DNA of 64,000 nucleotides, from NCBI RefSeq assembly GCF_019049255.1, contig NZ_JAGMUJ010000130.1:124001-188000 (forward strand). Direction: 5' to 3'. The stretch's first letter is position 1. Every line of letters starts with the position of its first letter. The DNA is from Streptomyces sp. AC558_RSS880. Lineage in GTDB: Bacteria > Actinomycetota > Actinomycetes > Streptomycetales > Streptomycetaceae. Shown here in pieces: positions 52,323 to 61,587 of this stretch. The translations under genes were made by a program, and so were the position numbers. The notes below the pieces were generated by a model. It was not told where the DNA came from and searched no databases. It saw nothing but the letters and a program-made list of their open reading frames with translations.

Positions 52323-53303
52323 CTACTTCGTCAGCGCCGCGACGACGGAGTCGGTGTACGCCTCCATCGAGCCGGTGCCGCCGAACATCCAGATGCCGTC
52401 GTCGATGCGGTGGACGTCACCGGACTTCACGAACGGCAGCGACTTCCAGACGGAGTTGTCCGCGAGCTCCTTGCCGAAGGGGTCGCTGTTGGGGTCCTGG
52501 TCGTTGCCGATGTAGACGAACTGGACCTTCCCCAGGTCGGTCAGTCCCTCGACGTCGGTGGCCGCCAGGCCGTACGCCTCGTCGCCCTTCTGCTTCCAGG
52601 CGTTCTTCAGCCCGAGCCGCTCGTTGACGGCTCCGAAGAGCGAACCGGAGGTGTAGGGGCGGACGGAGACCTGGTTGGAGGTCACGTAGCCGTCGGCGAA
52701 GGCGATCTCCGCGCCGCCCAGGCCGGCGTCGGCGAGGGCCTTCCTGCCCTCGGCGAGCTTGGTCTCGAAGTCCTTCCTCAGGGTCGCGGCGCGCTCGGTG
52801 GTGCCGGTGGCCTCGGCTATGAGGTCGAGGTTCTTCAGCATCTGCCCGATCGGGTCGGCGGCGTCGGCGGACTTCACCTCCAGGACCGGGGCGACCTTGC
52901 GCAACTGCTTGACCGCGTCGGGCTGCAGGTCGCTGGTGGTGACGATGAGGTCGGGCTTGAGCGAGGCGATGGTGTCCATGCTGGGCTCGCCGCGGGTGCC
53001 GATGTCCTTGGGCTCGTTCTTGAGCGGGACGGCGGTGTCCCAGGTCTTGTAACCCTTGACGTCGGCGACGCCCACCGGGTCGACGCCGAGGGAGACCAGG
53101 TGCTCGACGACGTTCCACTCGGTGCCGACGACCTTCTTGGCGGGGCCGTCGAGTTCCACCTTCGCGCCGGTGGCGTCGGTGAGGGTGATGGCCTGCGCGG
53201 ACTCCTTGGCGTCGGCGTCGTCGGCGGGTTCGGTGGTGCCGCAGGCGGCCAGCAGGAGGGCGGCGGCGGTGGCCAGGGGCGCGGTGAGCAGGAGGCGTCT
53301 CAT
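52323..53303 (-). CDS. Iron-siderophore-binding lipoprotein
   Basis: A 326-residue periplasmic-binding-type protein (FepB/FhuD fold). The signal peptide has lipobox LLAAC with Cys near residue 21. It contains KKVVGTEWNVVEHLVSLGV, EPSMDTIASLKPDLIVTTS and a long linking helix, typical of class III binding proteins for ferric siderophores. Its start codon overlaps the ATPase stop (ATGA). The specific siderophore cannot be inferred. Confidence 0.92.
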   Translation of the reverse strand: MRRLLLTAPLATAAALLLAACGTTEPADDADAKESAQAITLTDATGAKVELDGPAKKVVGTEWNVVEHLVSLGVDPVGVADVKGYKTWDTAVPLKNEPKDIGTRGEPSMDTIASLKPDLIVTTSDLQPDAVKQLRKVAPVLEVKSADAADPIGQMLKNLDLIAEATGTTERAATLRKDFETKLAEGRKALADAGLGGAEIAFADGYVTSNQVSVRPYTSGSLFGAVNERLGLKNAWKQKGDEAYGLAATDVEGLTDLGKVQFVYIGNDQDPNSDPFGKELADNSVWKSLPFVKSGDVHRIDDGIWMFGGTGSMEAYTDSVVAALTK

Positions 53304-54154
53304 GAGGTGGTGCTGAGCCTTTCGGTTCGGGTGTGGTGACGGCCGATGGCGCGGGTGCGCAGCCGGCCGGTGAGCGGGTCGGTGTCGACCTCGATCCGGA
53401 TGCCGTAGACCTCGGTCAGGCGCTCCGGGGTGAGCACGTCCTCGGGCAGGCCCTCGGCGACGACGCGTCCGGACGCGAGGAGCACGATCCGGTCGGCGAC
53501 GGCCGCCGCCTGGTCGAGGTCGTGCAGGACGGCACCGACCGCGATGCCGTGCTCGTCGGCCAGGTCGCGCATGAGGTCGAGGAGTTCGACCTGGTAGCGC
53601 AGGTCGAGGTAGGTGGTGGGTTCGTCGAGGAGGAGGACGCCGGTCTCCTGGGCGAGGCAGCCGGCCAGCCACACGCGCTGGAGCTGCCCTCCGGAGAGGT
53701 GTTCGGCCCCGCGCTCGGCGAGTTCGGCGACGCCGGTGAGGGCGAGTGCGCGGTCCACGGCGGCCCGGCCGCCGGGGTCGTTCCCGCCCCATCGGCCGCG
53801 GTGCGGGTAGCGTCCGAACTCGACGACGTCCCGCACGCTCAGACCGCTGGGCGTGGGGCGTCCCTGGAGCAGCAGGGCGACGCGGCGGGAGAACTCCCGG
53901 GGGCCGAGGGCCAGCGCGTCGGTGCCGTCGTCGATCGTGAGCGTGGCGCGCCGGGGCTGTTGCAGCCGGGCGACGGTGCGCAGCAGGGTCGACTTGCCGC
54001 TGCCGTTCGGGCCCACCAGGACGGTCACTTCGCCGGGCCGCAGGGTCAGTGCCGCGTCGTGCACGACGTCGGCGCCGTCGTACGCCACGGTCACGTCGGT
54101 GGCCGATAGTTGATGGCCGCGCGGGCCCTGGGCCGCCTCTTCAGCAGGAATCAC
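53300..54154 (-). CDS. Iron-siderophore ABC transporter ATP-binding protein
   Basis: A 284-residue FepC/FhuC-type ATPase: Walker A GPNGSGKST, Q-loop LLLQGRPTPSG, ABC signature LSGGQLQRVWLA, Walker B VLLLDEPTTYLD and switch His in VLHDLDQAA. The start is GTG 54154, only 4 nt from the iron box, so the message is probably leaderless or nearly so. It is the first gene of a three-gene operon with binding protein and double permease. Confidence 0.92.
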   Translation of the reverse strand: MIPAEEAAQGPRGHQLSATDVTVAYDGADVVHDAALTLRPGEVTVLVGPNGSGKSTLLRTVARLQQPRRATLTIDDGTDALALGPREFSRRVALLLQGRPTPSGLSVRDVVEFGRYPHRGRWGGNDPGGRAAVDRALALTGVAELAERGAEHLSGGQLQRVWLAGCLAQETGVLLLDEPTTYLDLRYQVELLDLMRDLADEHGIAVGAVLHDLDQAAAVADRIVLLASGRVVAEGLPEDVLTPERLTEVYGIRIEVDTDPLTGRLRTRAIGRHHTRTERLSTTS

Positions 54155-54158
54155 ACGG

Positions 54159-54177
54159 CAAGGTTAGCCTACCCTTA
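54159..54177 (-). promoter_or_regulatory. Iron box (IdeR/DmdR1/DtxR-type)
   Basis: CAAGGTTAGCCTACCCTTA, read on the minus strand, matches the actinobacterial iron-box consensus TTAGGTTAGGCTAACCTAA at 15 of 19 positions. It sits immediately upstream of the ATPase start, so Fe(II)-loaded DmdR1/IdeR would shut off the importer when iron is plentiful. Confidence 0.88.
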
Positions 54178-54233
54178 ATTCCCGTTATCGAGGGGTGACC
54201 TGCGGGAAGGCGGGACCGGGACCTGTCGGCCCG

Positions 54234-55415
54234 TCAGAAGGCGTAGCGGATATCCAGCCACGGTGTGTGGCGGGCGACCAGTTCCCGCAGATCCGCGAGG
54301 GCCCGGCGCTTGATGCCGGCGCGGTAGCGGAGGTTGAGGGCGCCGTTCTGGGAGCGCTTGGTCTCCTGCGCGGCGGGCTGCCACAGCACGTCCTCGCCGC
54401 GCGGATGCCAGCGGAGGTTGACGTCGTGCAGGTCCGCGTTGTGGGTGAGCATGATGACTTCGGCGCGGGCCTGCCGCTTCACGCGCTGCGGCAGTACGTC
54501 GTCCATGTGCCGCAGCAGCTCGGCCCAGGCGTCCTGCCAGCCGGGGCGGACGACGACGGGCGAGAGGTTGAAGTGCACCTCGTACCCGGCGTCGAGGAAG
54601 TCCGCGGCGGCGGCGATCCGCCGGTCGACCGGACTGGTGCGCAGGTCCAGCAGACGTGAGTCGCCGGCCGGCATCACCGAGAACCGGATGCGGGTGCGTC
54701 CGCGCGGGTCGAGCTCCAGCAGGTCGGGGTTGACGAACTTGGTCGCGAAGGACGCCTTCGCGGTGGGCCAGTCGCGGAAGGCGCGCACCAGGTCGGCGGT
54801 GTTGTCGCAGACGAGGGCGTCAACGGAGCAGTCGCCGTTCTCCCCGATGTCGTACACCCACGCCTCGGGGTCGCACTGGTTGGGTTCCGTCTTGGGCCCC
54901 TGGGCGGCGACGTGGCGGCCGAGGTGGGCGATGATCCCGTCGATGTTGGTGAAGAGGGTGATCGGGTTGGCGAAGCCCTTGCGGCGGGGGACGTAGCAGT
55001 ACACGCAGGACAGGGCGCAGCCGTTGGACGGGCCGGGGGCGATCCAGTCGGCGGAGCGGCCGTTGGGGCGGGTGGTGAGCGTCTTCTTCACGCCCAGGAC
55101 GAGGGTCTCGCGCTTGATCCGCATCCAGCGGTCGGCACTGCCCTCGTTGCCGTGCAGCTCGGGGACACGCCAGTGGGAGTCCGTCTCGATCAGCCGGGCC
55201 TCGGGGAACCGGGCGAGGATCTGCCGCCCGCGGGGCGAGGCGGCGGCGGCCGGTTCCGCGTGGATCTCCCGGATCGCGAGAAGCCGGCGCGCCGGCGCGG
55301 AGTCCCGGAAGGCGGGGGTGGACGGCGCCGGCTCGGCCGCCGGTGCCACCGGCAGGTCGCCGAGGCCGAAGAGCGGCTCCTGCGGGCCGTGGGACGGGGA
55401 AGGGTGGTGGCGCAT
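54234..55415 (-). CDS. Radical SAM protein, spore photoproduct lyase family
   Basis: A 393-residue protein. Start ATG (MRHHPSPSHGPQ) was chosen because the frame upstream is low-complexity. The radical-SAM cluster motif CALSCVYC (Cys-x3-Cys-x2-Cys, about 131-138) lies in SNGCALSCVYCYVPRRKG. Other matches are FATKFVNPDLLELDPRGRTRIRFSVMP and EVIMLTHNADLHDVN, as in actinobacterial SplB-like proteins. These repair UV spore photoproduct in Bacillus; the Streptomyces homologues have no established substrate. Confidence 0.85.
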   Translation of the reverse strand: MRHHPSPSHGPQEPLFGLGDLPVAPAAEPAPSTPAFRDSAPARRLLAIREIHAEPAAAASPRGRQILARFPEARLIETDSHWRVPELHGNEGSADRWMRIKRETLVLGVKKTLTTRPNGRSADWIAPGPSNGCALSCVYCYVPRRKGFANPITLFTNIDGIIAHLGRHVAAQGPKTEPNQCDPEAWVYDIGENGDCSVDALVCDNTADLVRAFRDWPTAKASFATKFVNPDLLELDPRGRTRIRFSVMPAGDSRLLDLRTSPVDRRIAAAADFLDAGYEVHFNLSPVVVRPGWQDAWAELLRHMDDVLPQRVKRQARAEVIMLTHNADLHDVNLRWHPRGEDVLWQPAAQETKRSQNGALNLRYRAGIKRRALADLRELVARHTPWLDIRYAF

Positions 55416-55946
55416 GTTCTCTGACCGGCTTCTCGGGCGGGGAGGCGGTACGAGTGCCCGCCGACCGGTTGTGTCGGGATCCGGCCGTCCTCCCACTGTA
55501 CGGCGACGGGACGGCCCGCCGCGGCCGACCGGACCCCGGGCCGCCGGCCCCCGCCCGGCCGTACGGGCGGTGGGCGGCACGTGCCCCGCCGCGACCGGGC
55601 CGAACCGTCCGCCGAGGACCCACCGGCGGCCGCCCGGTCGTCCCCGCCTGTGCGGACGGCGGTGGCGGAGACCTCCACCACGACCGGGCCGAACCGACAC
55701 CGCGGCCCTGTCCCGCCCGCCCTCGCAGGCGACGGACGGCACGTGCTCCCACCGCGACCGCAGCCGAGCCGACCGTCGGGGGCCGCCCGTACGCCCAGCC
55801 GCTCCCACGCACCACCGCACGGGCGCCGGCAGCACGTCACCCGGCGCGACGGGACCCCGCCGACCGCCGGGAACCCACCGGCGCCCGCCCGCTCCCCCGG
55901 CGGCCGGGGCGAGCCGGTCGCCGGGGTCGGGGTCGGGGCCGGGGTG
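55416..55946. repeat. Non-coding region with degenerate GC-rich repeats
   Basis: A 531-bp gap without a convincing gene. A block of about 70 bp starting GGCGGCACGTGCCCC at 55574 recurs imperfectly from 55828 (GGCAGCACGTCACCC, including a shared ACCCACCGGCG). A shorter copy occurs near 55737 (CGGCACGTGCTCCC). GACCGGGCCGAACCG occurs exactly at 55593 and 55682. The origin of the repeats is unclear. Confidence 0.5.
55923..55944 (+). other. Potential G-quadruplex at the catalase 3' end
   Basis: Four runs of GGGG separated by 2-nt loops (TC, TC, CC) on the plus strand, which is the template strand for the catalase gene. It begins 2 nt beyond the catalase stop codon. Confidence 0.5.
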
Positions 55947-58226
55947 TCAGGCCCGGACCGTGAAGCGTTCCCAGACGCGGTGCGAGGCCAGCAGCTCGCG
56001 GACTCGGCCGAGGACGGTGGCCCCGGAGTCACCGACCACGATGCCGGGGGCGTCGGTGGGGACGCCGGCCGCTTCGAGGGCCGCCTCGCCGCCCGCCCAC
56101 GCGCCGATCGCCTTGCCGTGCCGGAACGCCTCGGTCAGCAGCAGTCCGATCCGCGGGTCGGTCGCCGTCCGCTGCGCGGCGGAGGGCGCGCCCTTGCCGT
56201 CGCGCGCACCGGGCAGGTCGCCTCCCATGGCCGGCGCCCCGGCCAGCAGTACGGCGTCGAACTCGACGGACCGCGCGGTGACGTAGGTGCGCTGGACCGT
56301 CAGGGCCGGGTCGCCCGAGCCGAGCGTGCCGCCGGTCGGTGCCACGACCAGCGGGACCATGCCCGCTTCGAGCACCGCGTCGCGTACCGCGTGGACGCCG
56401 TCGAGGTCGCCGTCCGGGCCGGCGACGATGCCGATGACGCGCCCGTCCACCGGCCAGGTCCCCCCGATCTGCGAGAGGGCCGGGCTCGGTTCGACGTCGG
56501 CGAGCGGCACGGTGGGCTCCGGCGCGGGCAGGCCGAGTCCCTCGGCGACACCGGCGCACAGCTCGGGGTCGATGTTGGCCAGGACCTGGAGGGTCCGTTC
56601 CCTGATGGCCTGCTCGTAGCACTTGCCCAGCTCGAAGGTGTAGGCGCCGATGATGTGCTCGCGCTCCACCGGGCTCATGCTCAGCCAGAACCGGCGGGGC
56701 TGGCTGAAGTGGTCCGCGAACGACTCCGGCGCCTCGCGCACCTTCGACGCCTCCGGGACGCGCACCGGAGCCTCGATGAACGCGCTCATGTCCGCGCCCG
56801 CGGTGAACGGGCAGCCGCCGTCGAGGGAGTTGGGCCGGTAGGGGGCCACGCCCCGGTGCACGGCCGTCTGGTGCATGCCGTCGCGCAGCATGTCGTTGAC
56901 CGGTGCCTGCGGCCGGTTGATCGGCAGCTGCGGGAAGTTGGGGCCGCCCAGGCGCGTGATCTGCGTGTCCAGGTACGAGAACAGGCGTCCCGCGAGCAGC
57001 GGGTCGTCGGTGACGTCGATGCCGGGCACGAGGTGACCGACGTGGAAGGCGACCTGCTCCGTCTCGGCGAAGAAGTTGGACGGGTTCCGGTTGAGGGTCA
57101 TCAGCCCGACCGGCTGCACCGGGGCGAGCTCCTCGGGCACGATGTTCGTCGCGTCCAGCAGGTCGATGCCCTCGAAGGTCTGCTCCGGGGTGTCGGGGAA
57201 GGTCTGGATGCCCAGCTCCCACTGCGGGTAGGCGCCCGCCTCGATGGCGTCGGCGAGATCCCGGCGGTGGAAGTCCGGGTCCACGCCGTTGATCGTCTGC
57301 GCCTCGTCCCACACCAGGGAGTGCACGCCCAGCTTCGGCTTCCAGTGGAACTTCACCAGCGTCGTGGCGCCCTCGGCGTTCACCAGCCGGAAGGTGTGGA
57401 CGCCGAAGCCCTCCATCATGCGGAAGGAGCGCGGGATGCCGCGGTCGCCCATGAAGAAGAGGGTGTGGTGGGTCGCCTCGGTGTGCAGGGAGACGAAGTC
57501 CCAGAAGGTGTCGTGCGCGCTCTGCGCCTGCGGGATCTCCCTGTCGGGGTGCGGCTTGGCGGCGTGGATGACATCGGGGAACTTGATGGCGTCCTGGATG
57601 AAGAAGACCGGGATGTTGTTGCCGACCAGGTCGAAGACGCCCTCGCTGGTGTAGAACTTCGTGGCGAAACCGCGGGTGTCGCGCACGGTGTCGGCGGACC
57701 CGCGCGAGCCGACCACGGTGGAGAACCGTACGAACACCGGCGTCTCGACGTCCGGGGCGAGGAACCCCGCCTTGGTCACGGAGGCCGCCGTGCCGTAGCT
57801 CTGGAAGACCCCGTGCGCGCCCGCGCCGCGGGCGTGGACCACGCGCTCCGGGATGCGCTCGTGGTCGAAGTGCATGACCTTCTCGCGCAGGTGGTGGTCC
57901 TGGAGCAGTACGGGGCCGCGCGGACCCGCCTTGAGCGAGTGGTCGGTGTCGTACAGCCGGGTGCCCTGCGCGTTGGTCAGATAGCTCCCGGACTGCGCCA
58001 CCCTGGCCTGGTCGGCGCCGGTGGGCTGGCCGGTGGGCGACACGGTGGCCGGGCCGCTCTGGTCCGGCTTCGGCGGCAGCGGCTCGCGGGGCTCGGTCGG
58101 CTCGGCCACGGACGGCGGCTGGGTGCCCGGCCGTCCGGGAATGCCGTCGGCCGGGGCCGATCCGTCGTCCTGCAGCTTCTCGACGATCTTCTTCGCCGCC
58201 CGCTTGACGGGGTTGGCCTCGCTCAT
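55947..58226 (-). CDS. katE: Large-subunit clade 2 catalase (KatE/HPII type)
   Basis: A 759-residue heme catalase that destroys H2O2. The catalytic His131 is in ERVVHARGAG and Asn204 in DLVGNNIPVFF, each three positions later than H128/N201 of E. coli HPII. The heme-ligand Tyr is in GRLFSYLDTQITRLGGPNF. The C-terminal 155 residues (about 600-759) form the flavodoxin/DJ-1-like domain found only in large catalases (RVIGIVAGPDGDLDGVHAV, SVEFDAVLLAGAP). The N-terminal 75 residues are Pro-rich and cytosolic. Confidence 0.95.
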   Translation of the reverse strand: MSEANPVKRAAKKIVEKLQDDGSAPADGIPGRPGTQPPSVAEPTEPREPLPPKPDQSGPATVSPTGQPTGADQARVAQSGSYLTNAQGTRLYDTDHSLKAGPRGPVLLQDHHLREKVMHFDHERIPERVVHARGAGAHGVFQSYGTAASVTKAGFLAPDVETPVFVRFSTVVGSRGSADTVRDTRGFATKFYTSEGVFDLVGNNIPVFFIQDAIKFPDVIHAAKPHPDREIPQAQSAHDTFWDFVSLHTEATHHTLFFMGDRGIPRSFRMMEGFGVHTFRLVNAEGATTLVKFHWKPKLGVHSLVWDEAQTINGVDPDFHRRDLADAIEAGAYPQWELGIQTFPDTPEQTFEGIDLLDATNIVPEELAPVQPVGLMTLNRNPSNFFAETEQVAFHVGHLVPGIDVTDDPLLAGRLFSYLDTQITRLGGPNFPQLPINRPQAPVNDMLRDGMHQTAVHRGVAPYRPNSLDGGCPFTAGADMSAFIEAPVRVPEASKVREAPESFADHFSQPRRFWLSMSPVEREHIIGAYTFELGKCYEQAIRERTLQVLANIDPELCAGVAEGLGLPAPEPTVPLADVEPSPALSQIGGTWPVDGRVIGIVAGPDGDLDGVHAVRDAVLEAGMVPLVVAPTGGTLGSGDPALTVQRTYVTARSVEFDAVLLAGAPAMGGDLPGARDGKGAPSAAQRTATDPRIGLLLTEAFRHGKAIGAWAGGEAALEAAGVPTDAPGIVVGDSGATVLGRVRELLASHRVWERFTVRA

Positions 58227-58764
58227 GGGGTGACACTCCTCCGCTTCAGACCGGCCACGGACGGGTGGCCGTGCGTTCAGTTGCCGACTGCGGGCGACCC
58301 GAGGGGACGAAATGCCCGGAAAAGGGCATCGGGTGCCGTCAACGTCTCACGGTGGGCGCACCCTCGCAGCGGGCACCCGCCGATGGGGTGAAATTCCCTC
58401 CCCGGAACACCGCCGCGCTCCGTGCCCCAGCGCACCCGCATTCCCCACTCCGCTCCCTCCACCGGATCCGACCGCCCCGCCCGCGTACCCACGGCGCTGC
58501 GGTCAAGGCATGCGGATCCGGACCGGCACGGCGTCCCACCGACGGGCACTCGCTCACCAATTCACGCCCGGGGGCTTGCCCGTGCGATGTCTCACCACTT
58601 AAATCAAAGCCTGAACTAAGCGGTCGCGGGGCCGCGTTCAGTCCTCCGGCATGCCCTCACGCGCAGAGGGCCGCGCCACCGCACCACCCGCCGTCCGGAC
58701 GGCCCGGCCCGCGCGCACGCGGGCTCGCCCGCATCCCCACATCGCACCAGCAGAAGGCTGACGC
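58227..58764. promoter_or_regulatory. Long divergent intergenic region between catalase and beta-helix genes
   Basis: 538 bp with no convincing gene; short open frames here lack protein-like composition. The only marked feature is an AT-rich patch at about 58595-58620, with TTGCCC (58575-58580), an 18-bp spacer and TTAAAT (58599-58604), a weak promoter candidate for the downstream secreted protein. Confidence 0.3.
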
Positions 58765-61338
58765 ATGAGACACACGAAGCATTTGAGCCGCCTGAGACGC
58801 AGAGCCCTGGGTGCGGCGTTCGTCGCCACGGCGGCGCTCGTCACCCTGCCCGCCGCCCAGGCCCCGGCCGCCGCGGCCGAGACCCCGTTGTCCCAGGGCA
58901 GGGTGGCCACCGCATCGTCGACCGAGAACGCCAGCACACCCGCGAGCGGCGCCGTGGACGGCGACACGGGCACCCGGTGGTCGTCGGCCGCGAGCGACGA
59001 CCAGTGGCTGCAGGTCGACCTCGGCGCCACGGCGTCCGTCACCCGTGTCGTCCTGAACTGGGAGGCCGCCCACGGCAAGGACTACAAGATCCAGTTCTCG
59101 CAGGACGGCGGCGGCTGGACCGACGCCAGGACCGTGACCGGGAGCGACGGCGGCACCGACACCGTGGACGTGTCGGGGCAGGCCCGCTACGTCCGGATGC
59201 AGGGCCTGGACCGGGCCACCGCGTGGGGCTACTCCCTGTGGGAGTTCCAGGTCTTCGGCACCGCCGGCGGCAACCCGCCCGCCTCCTGCGGCACGGACGA
59301 CGCCGCCCGCGGCAGGCCCGCTTCCGCCTCCTCCACGGAGAACGCGGGCACCCCCGCCTCCGCCGCCTTCGACGGGGACGCGGGCACCCGCTGGTCGAGC
59401 CAGGCCTCGGACCCGCAGTGGGTGCGGGTCGACCTGGGTTCGGTGCAGGACCTGTGCCAGGTGGACCTCAGCTGGGAGGCCGCCTACGCCAAGGACTTCC
59501 GGATCGAGGCCTCCGCCGACGGGCAGAACTGGAGCACGCTCGAGTCCGTCACCGGCGCCACGGGCGGCCGGTCCTCCTACGAGGTGAGCGGCTCGGGCCG
59601 GTACGTGCGCGTCCTCGGAACGGCCCGCGCCACCGGGTACGGCTACTCCCTGTGGGAGGTCGCCGTGCACACCACGTCGGACGGCGGCGGTCCGATCGAG
59701 GGCGGCGGCGACCTGGGGCCGAACGTCATCGTCGTGGACCCGTCGACACCCGGCCTCCAGCAGAAGTTCGACCAGGTCTTCGCCCAGCAGGAGACGAGCC
59801 AGTTCGGCAGCGGCCGCTACCAGTTCCTGCTGAAGCCGGGCACGTACAACGGCATCAACGCCCAACTCGGCTTCTACACCTCGGTCTCCGGGCTCGGCCT
59901 CAACCCCGACGACGTGCAGATCAACGGCGACATCACCGTGGACGCCGGCTGGTTCAACGGCAACGCCACGCAGAACTTCTGGCGTTCGGCGGAGAACCTC
60001 GCGATCAACCCCGTCAACGGCACCAACCGGTGGGCGGTCGCCCAGGCCGCTCCGTTCCGCCGGATCCACGTCAAGGGCGGCCTCAACCTCGCCCCGAACG
60101 GCTACGGCTGGGCCTCCGGCGGCTACATCGCCGACTCGAAGATCGACGGCACCGTCGGGCCGTACTCCCAGCAGCAGTGGTACACGCGGGACAGCTCCGT
60201 CGGCGGCTGGACCAACGGCGTGTGGAACATGACGTTCACGGGTGTCCAGGGCGCTCCGGCGACCAACTTCGAGACCGGCCCGTACACCACGTTCGACACC
60301 ACCCCGATCTCCCGCGAGAAGCCGTTCCTCTACTTGGACGGCGACGCGTACAAGGTGTTCGTGCCCGCCAAACGCACCGACGCGCGCGGTGTGTCCTGGC
60401 CGGCCAACGCGGGCGGCACCTCGCTGCCGCTCGACCGGTTCTACGTCGTCAAGCCCGGCGCCACGGCCGCGACCATCAACGCCGCGCTCGACCAGGGCCT
60501 CAACCTGCTGTTCACACCGGGCATTTACCACATCGACGAGACCATCGAGGTCGACCGCGCCAACACGGTCGTGCTCGGTCTCGGTCTGGCGACGATCATC
60601 CCGGACAACGGCATCGACGCCATGCACGTGGCGGACGTCGACGGCGTCCGGCTGGCCGGCTTCCTGATCGACGCGGGCCCGGTCAACTCGGACACCCTGC
60701 TGCGGATCGGCGAGGAGGGCTCCTCCGCGGACCACTCCGCCAACCCGACCACCATGCAGGACGTGTTCATCCGCATCGGCGGCGCGGGGCCGGGCCGGGC
60801 CACCGACTCCGTCGTGGTCAACAGCGACGACGTCCTCATCGACCACACCTGGATCTGGCGCGCCGACCACGGCGAGGGGGTCGGCTGGGAGACCAACCGG
60901 GCCGACTACGGACTGCGCGTCAACGGCGACGACGTCCTCACCACGGGCCTGTTCGTCGAGCACTTCAACAAGTACGACGTGGTCTGGAGCGGTGAGCGCG
61001 GCCGCACGATCTTCTTCCAGAACGAGAAGGCCTACGACGCCCCGAACGAGGCCGCCATCACCCATGACGGCATCGTCGGATACGCGGCCTACAAGGTCGC
61101 CGACTCGGTGGACGAACACGAGGCCTGGGCACTCGGCAGCTACTGCAACTACACGTCCGACGACACCATCGTGCAGCACCACGGGTTCCAGGTGCCGGTG
61201 AAGCCCGGCATCAGGATGCGGCACCTGCAGGTGATCTCGCTCGGCGGCAAGGGGCAGTACCGCCACGTCGTCAACGACACGGGCTCGCCCACGTCGGGGA
61301 CGGACACCATTCCGTCCAAGGTCACCCAGTTCCCCTGA
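58765..61338 (+). CDS. Secreted right-handed beta-helix protein with tandem F5/8-type C domains
   Basis: An 857-residue precursor. The signal peptide ends near APAAAA (about residue 39). Two F5/8-type C (CBM32-like) domains, clearly duplicated, span about 40-170 and 175-310; each has ASSTENA(S/G)TPAS, a DG(D)TGTRWSS-type loop and GYSLWE(F/V). The remaining 530 residues form a pectin-lyase-like parallel beta-helix in two halves (FLLKPGTYNGINAQLGFYTS and LLFTPGIYHIDETIEVDRA). The architecture recalls GH55- or GH87-type glucanases, but I cannot assign a family. Similar proteins are often labelled only by their coagulation-factor domain. Confidence 0.8.
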   Translation: MRHTKHLSRLRRRALGAAFVATAALVTLPAAQAPAAAAETPLSQGRVATASSTENASTPASGAVDGDTGTRWSSAASDDQWLQVDLGATASVTRVVLNWEAAHGKDYKIQFSQDGGGWTDARTVTGSDGGTDTVDVSGQARYVRMQGLDRATAWGYSLWEFQVFGTAGGNPPASCGTDDAARGRPASASSTENAGTPASAAFDGDAGTRWSSQASDPQWVRVDLGSVQDLCQVDLSWEAAYAKDFRIEASADGQNWSTLESVTGATGGRSSYEVSGSGRYVRVLGTARATGYGYSLWEVAVHTTSDGGGPIEGGGDLGPNVIVVDPSTPGLQQKFDQVFAQQETSQFGSGRYQFLLKPGTYNGINAQLGFYTSVSGLGLNPDDVQINGDITVDAGWFNGNATQNFWRSAENLAINPVNGTNRWAVAQAAPFRRIHVKGGLNLAPNGYGWASGGYIADSKIDGTVGPYSQQQWYTRDSSVGGWTNGVWNMTFTGVQGAPATNFETGPYTTFDTTPISREKPFLYLDGDAYKVFVPAKRTDARGVSWPANAGGTSLPLDRFYVVKPGATAATINAALDQGLNLLFTPGIYHIDETIEVDRANTVVLGLGLATIIPDNGIDAMHVADVDGVRLAGFLIDAGPVNSDTLLRIGEEGSSADHSANPTTMQDVFIRIGGAGPGRATDSVVVNSDDVLIDHTWIWRADHGEGVGWETNRADYGLRVNGDDVLTTGLFVEHFNKYDVVWSGERGRTIFFQNEKAYDAPNEAAITHDGIVGYAAYKVADSVDEHEAWALGSYCNYTSDDTIVQHHGFQVPVKPGIRMRHLQVISLGGKGQYRHVVNDTGSPTSGTDTIPSKVTQFP

Positions 61339-61362
61339 GCGTGACGGTGTCCCGCGCCGGAT

Positions 61363-61587
61363 TCAGAACAACTGCCCCTGCCCGTCGGGGGCGGTCCGGC
61401 GCGGGGCACGGCGGGCGGCGGGGCCCCGCACCGGGGTCTCCTCCCCGAACAGCGGCGCCGTGCCGTACTCGTCCGGCTCGGCCGGCACCACGACGGGGCC
61501 GGTTCCCACGTTGAGGCACAGCGGAGCGTCGAGGTCGAAGTCCCCGGGCGTCATGTCCGTCCAGTCGCGTTCCCGACGCTCACTCAC
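61363..61587 (-). CDS. Small conserved-looking acidic hypothetical protein
   Basis: 74 residues starting at GTG, with AGGTGA adjacent. The composition is protein-like (DFDLDAPLCLNVGTGPVVVPAEPDEYGTAPLF), with an acidic core and an Arg/Pro-rich tail ending GQGQLF. I do not recognize a domain. It is convergent with the beta-helix gene. Confidence 0.55.
   Translation of the reverse strand: MSERRERDWTDMTPGDFDLDAPLCLNVGTGPVVVPAEPDEYGTAPLFGEETPVRGPAARRAPRRTAPDGQGQLF

Noticed and set aside
50135..52627. An 830-codon plus-strand open frame over the FecCD permease gene
   Set aside because: Translation is hydrophilic Arg/Asp/Gly-rich and antisense to a clear membrane protein with FecCD motifs.
58312..58602. 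Possible small gene in the catalase/beta-helix gap
   Set aside because: No ribosome-binding site and a Pro/Arg-rich composition typical of non-coding GC-rich DNA; overlapping frames look equally good.
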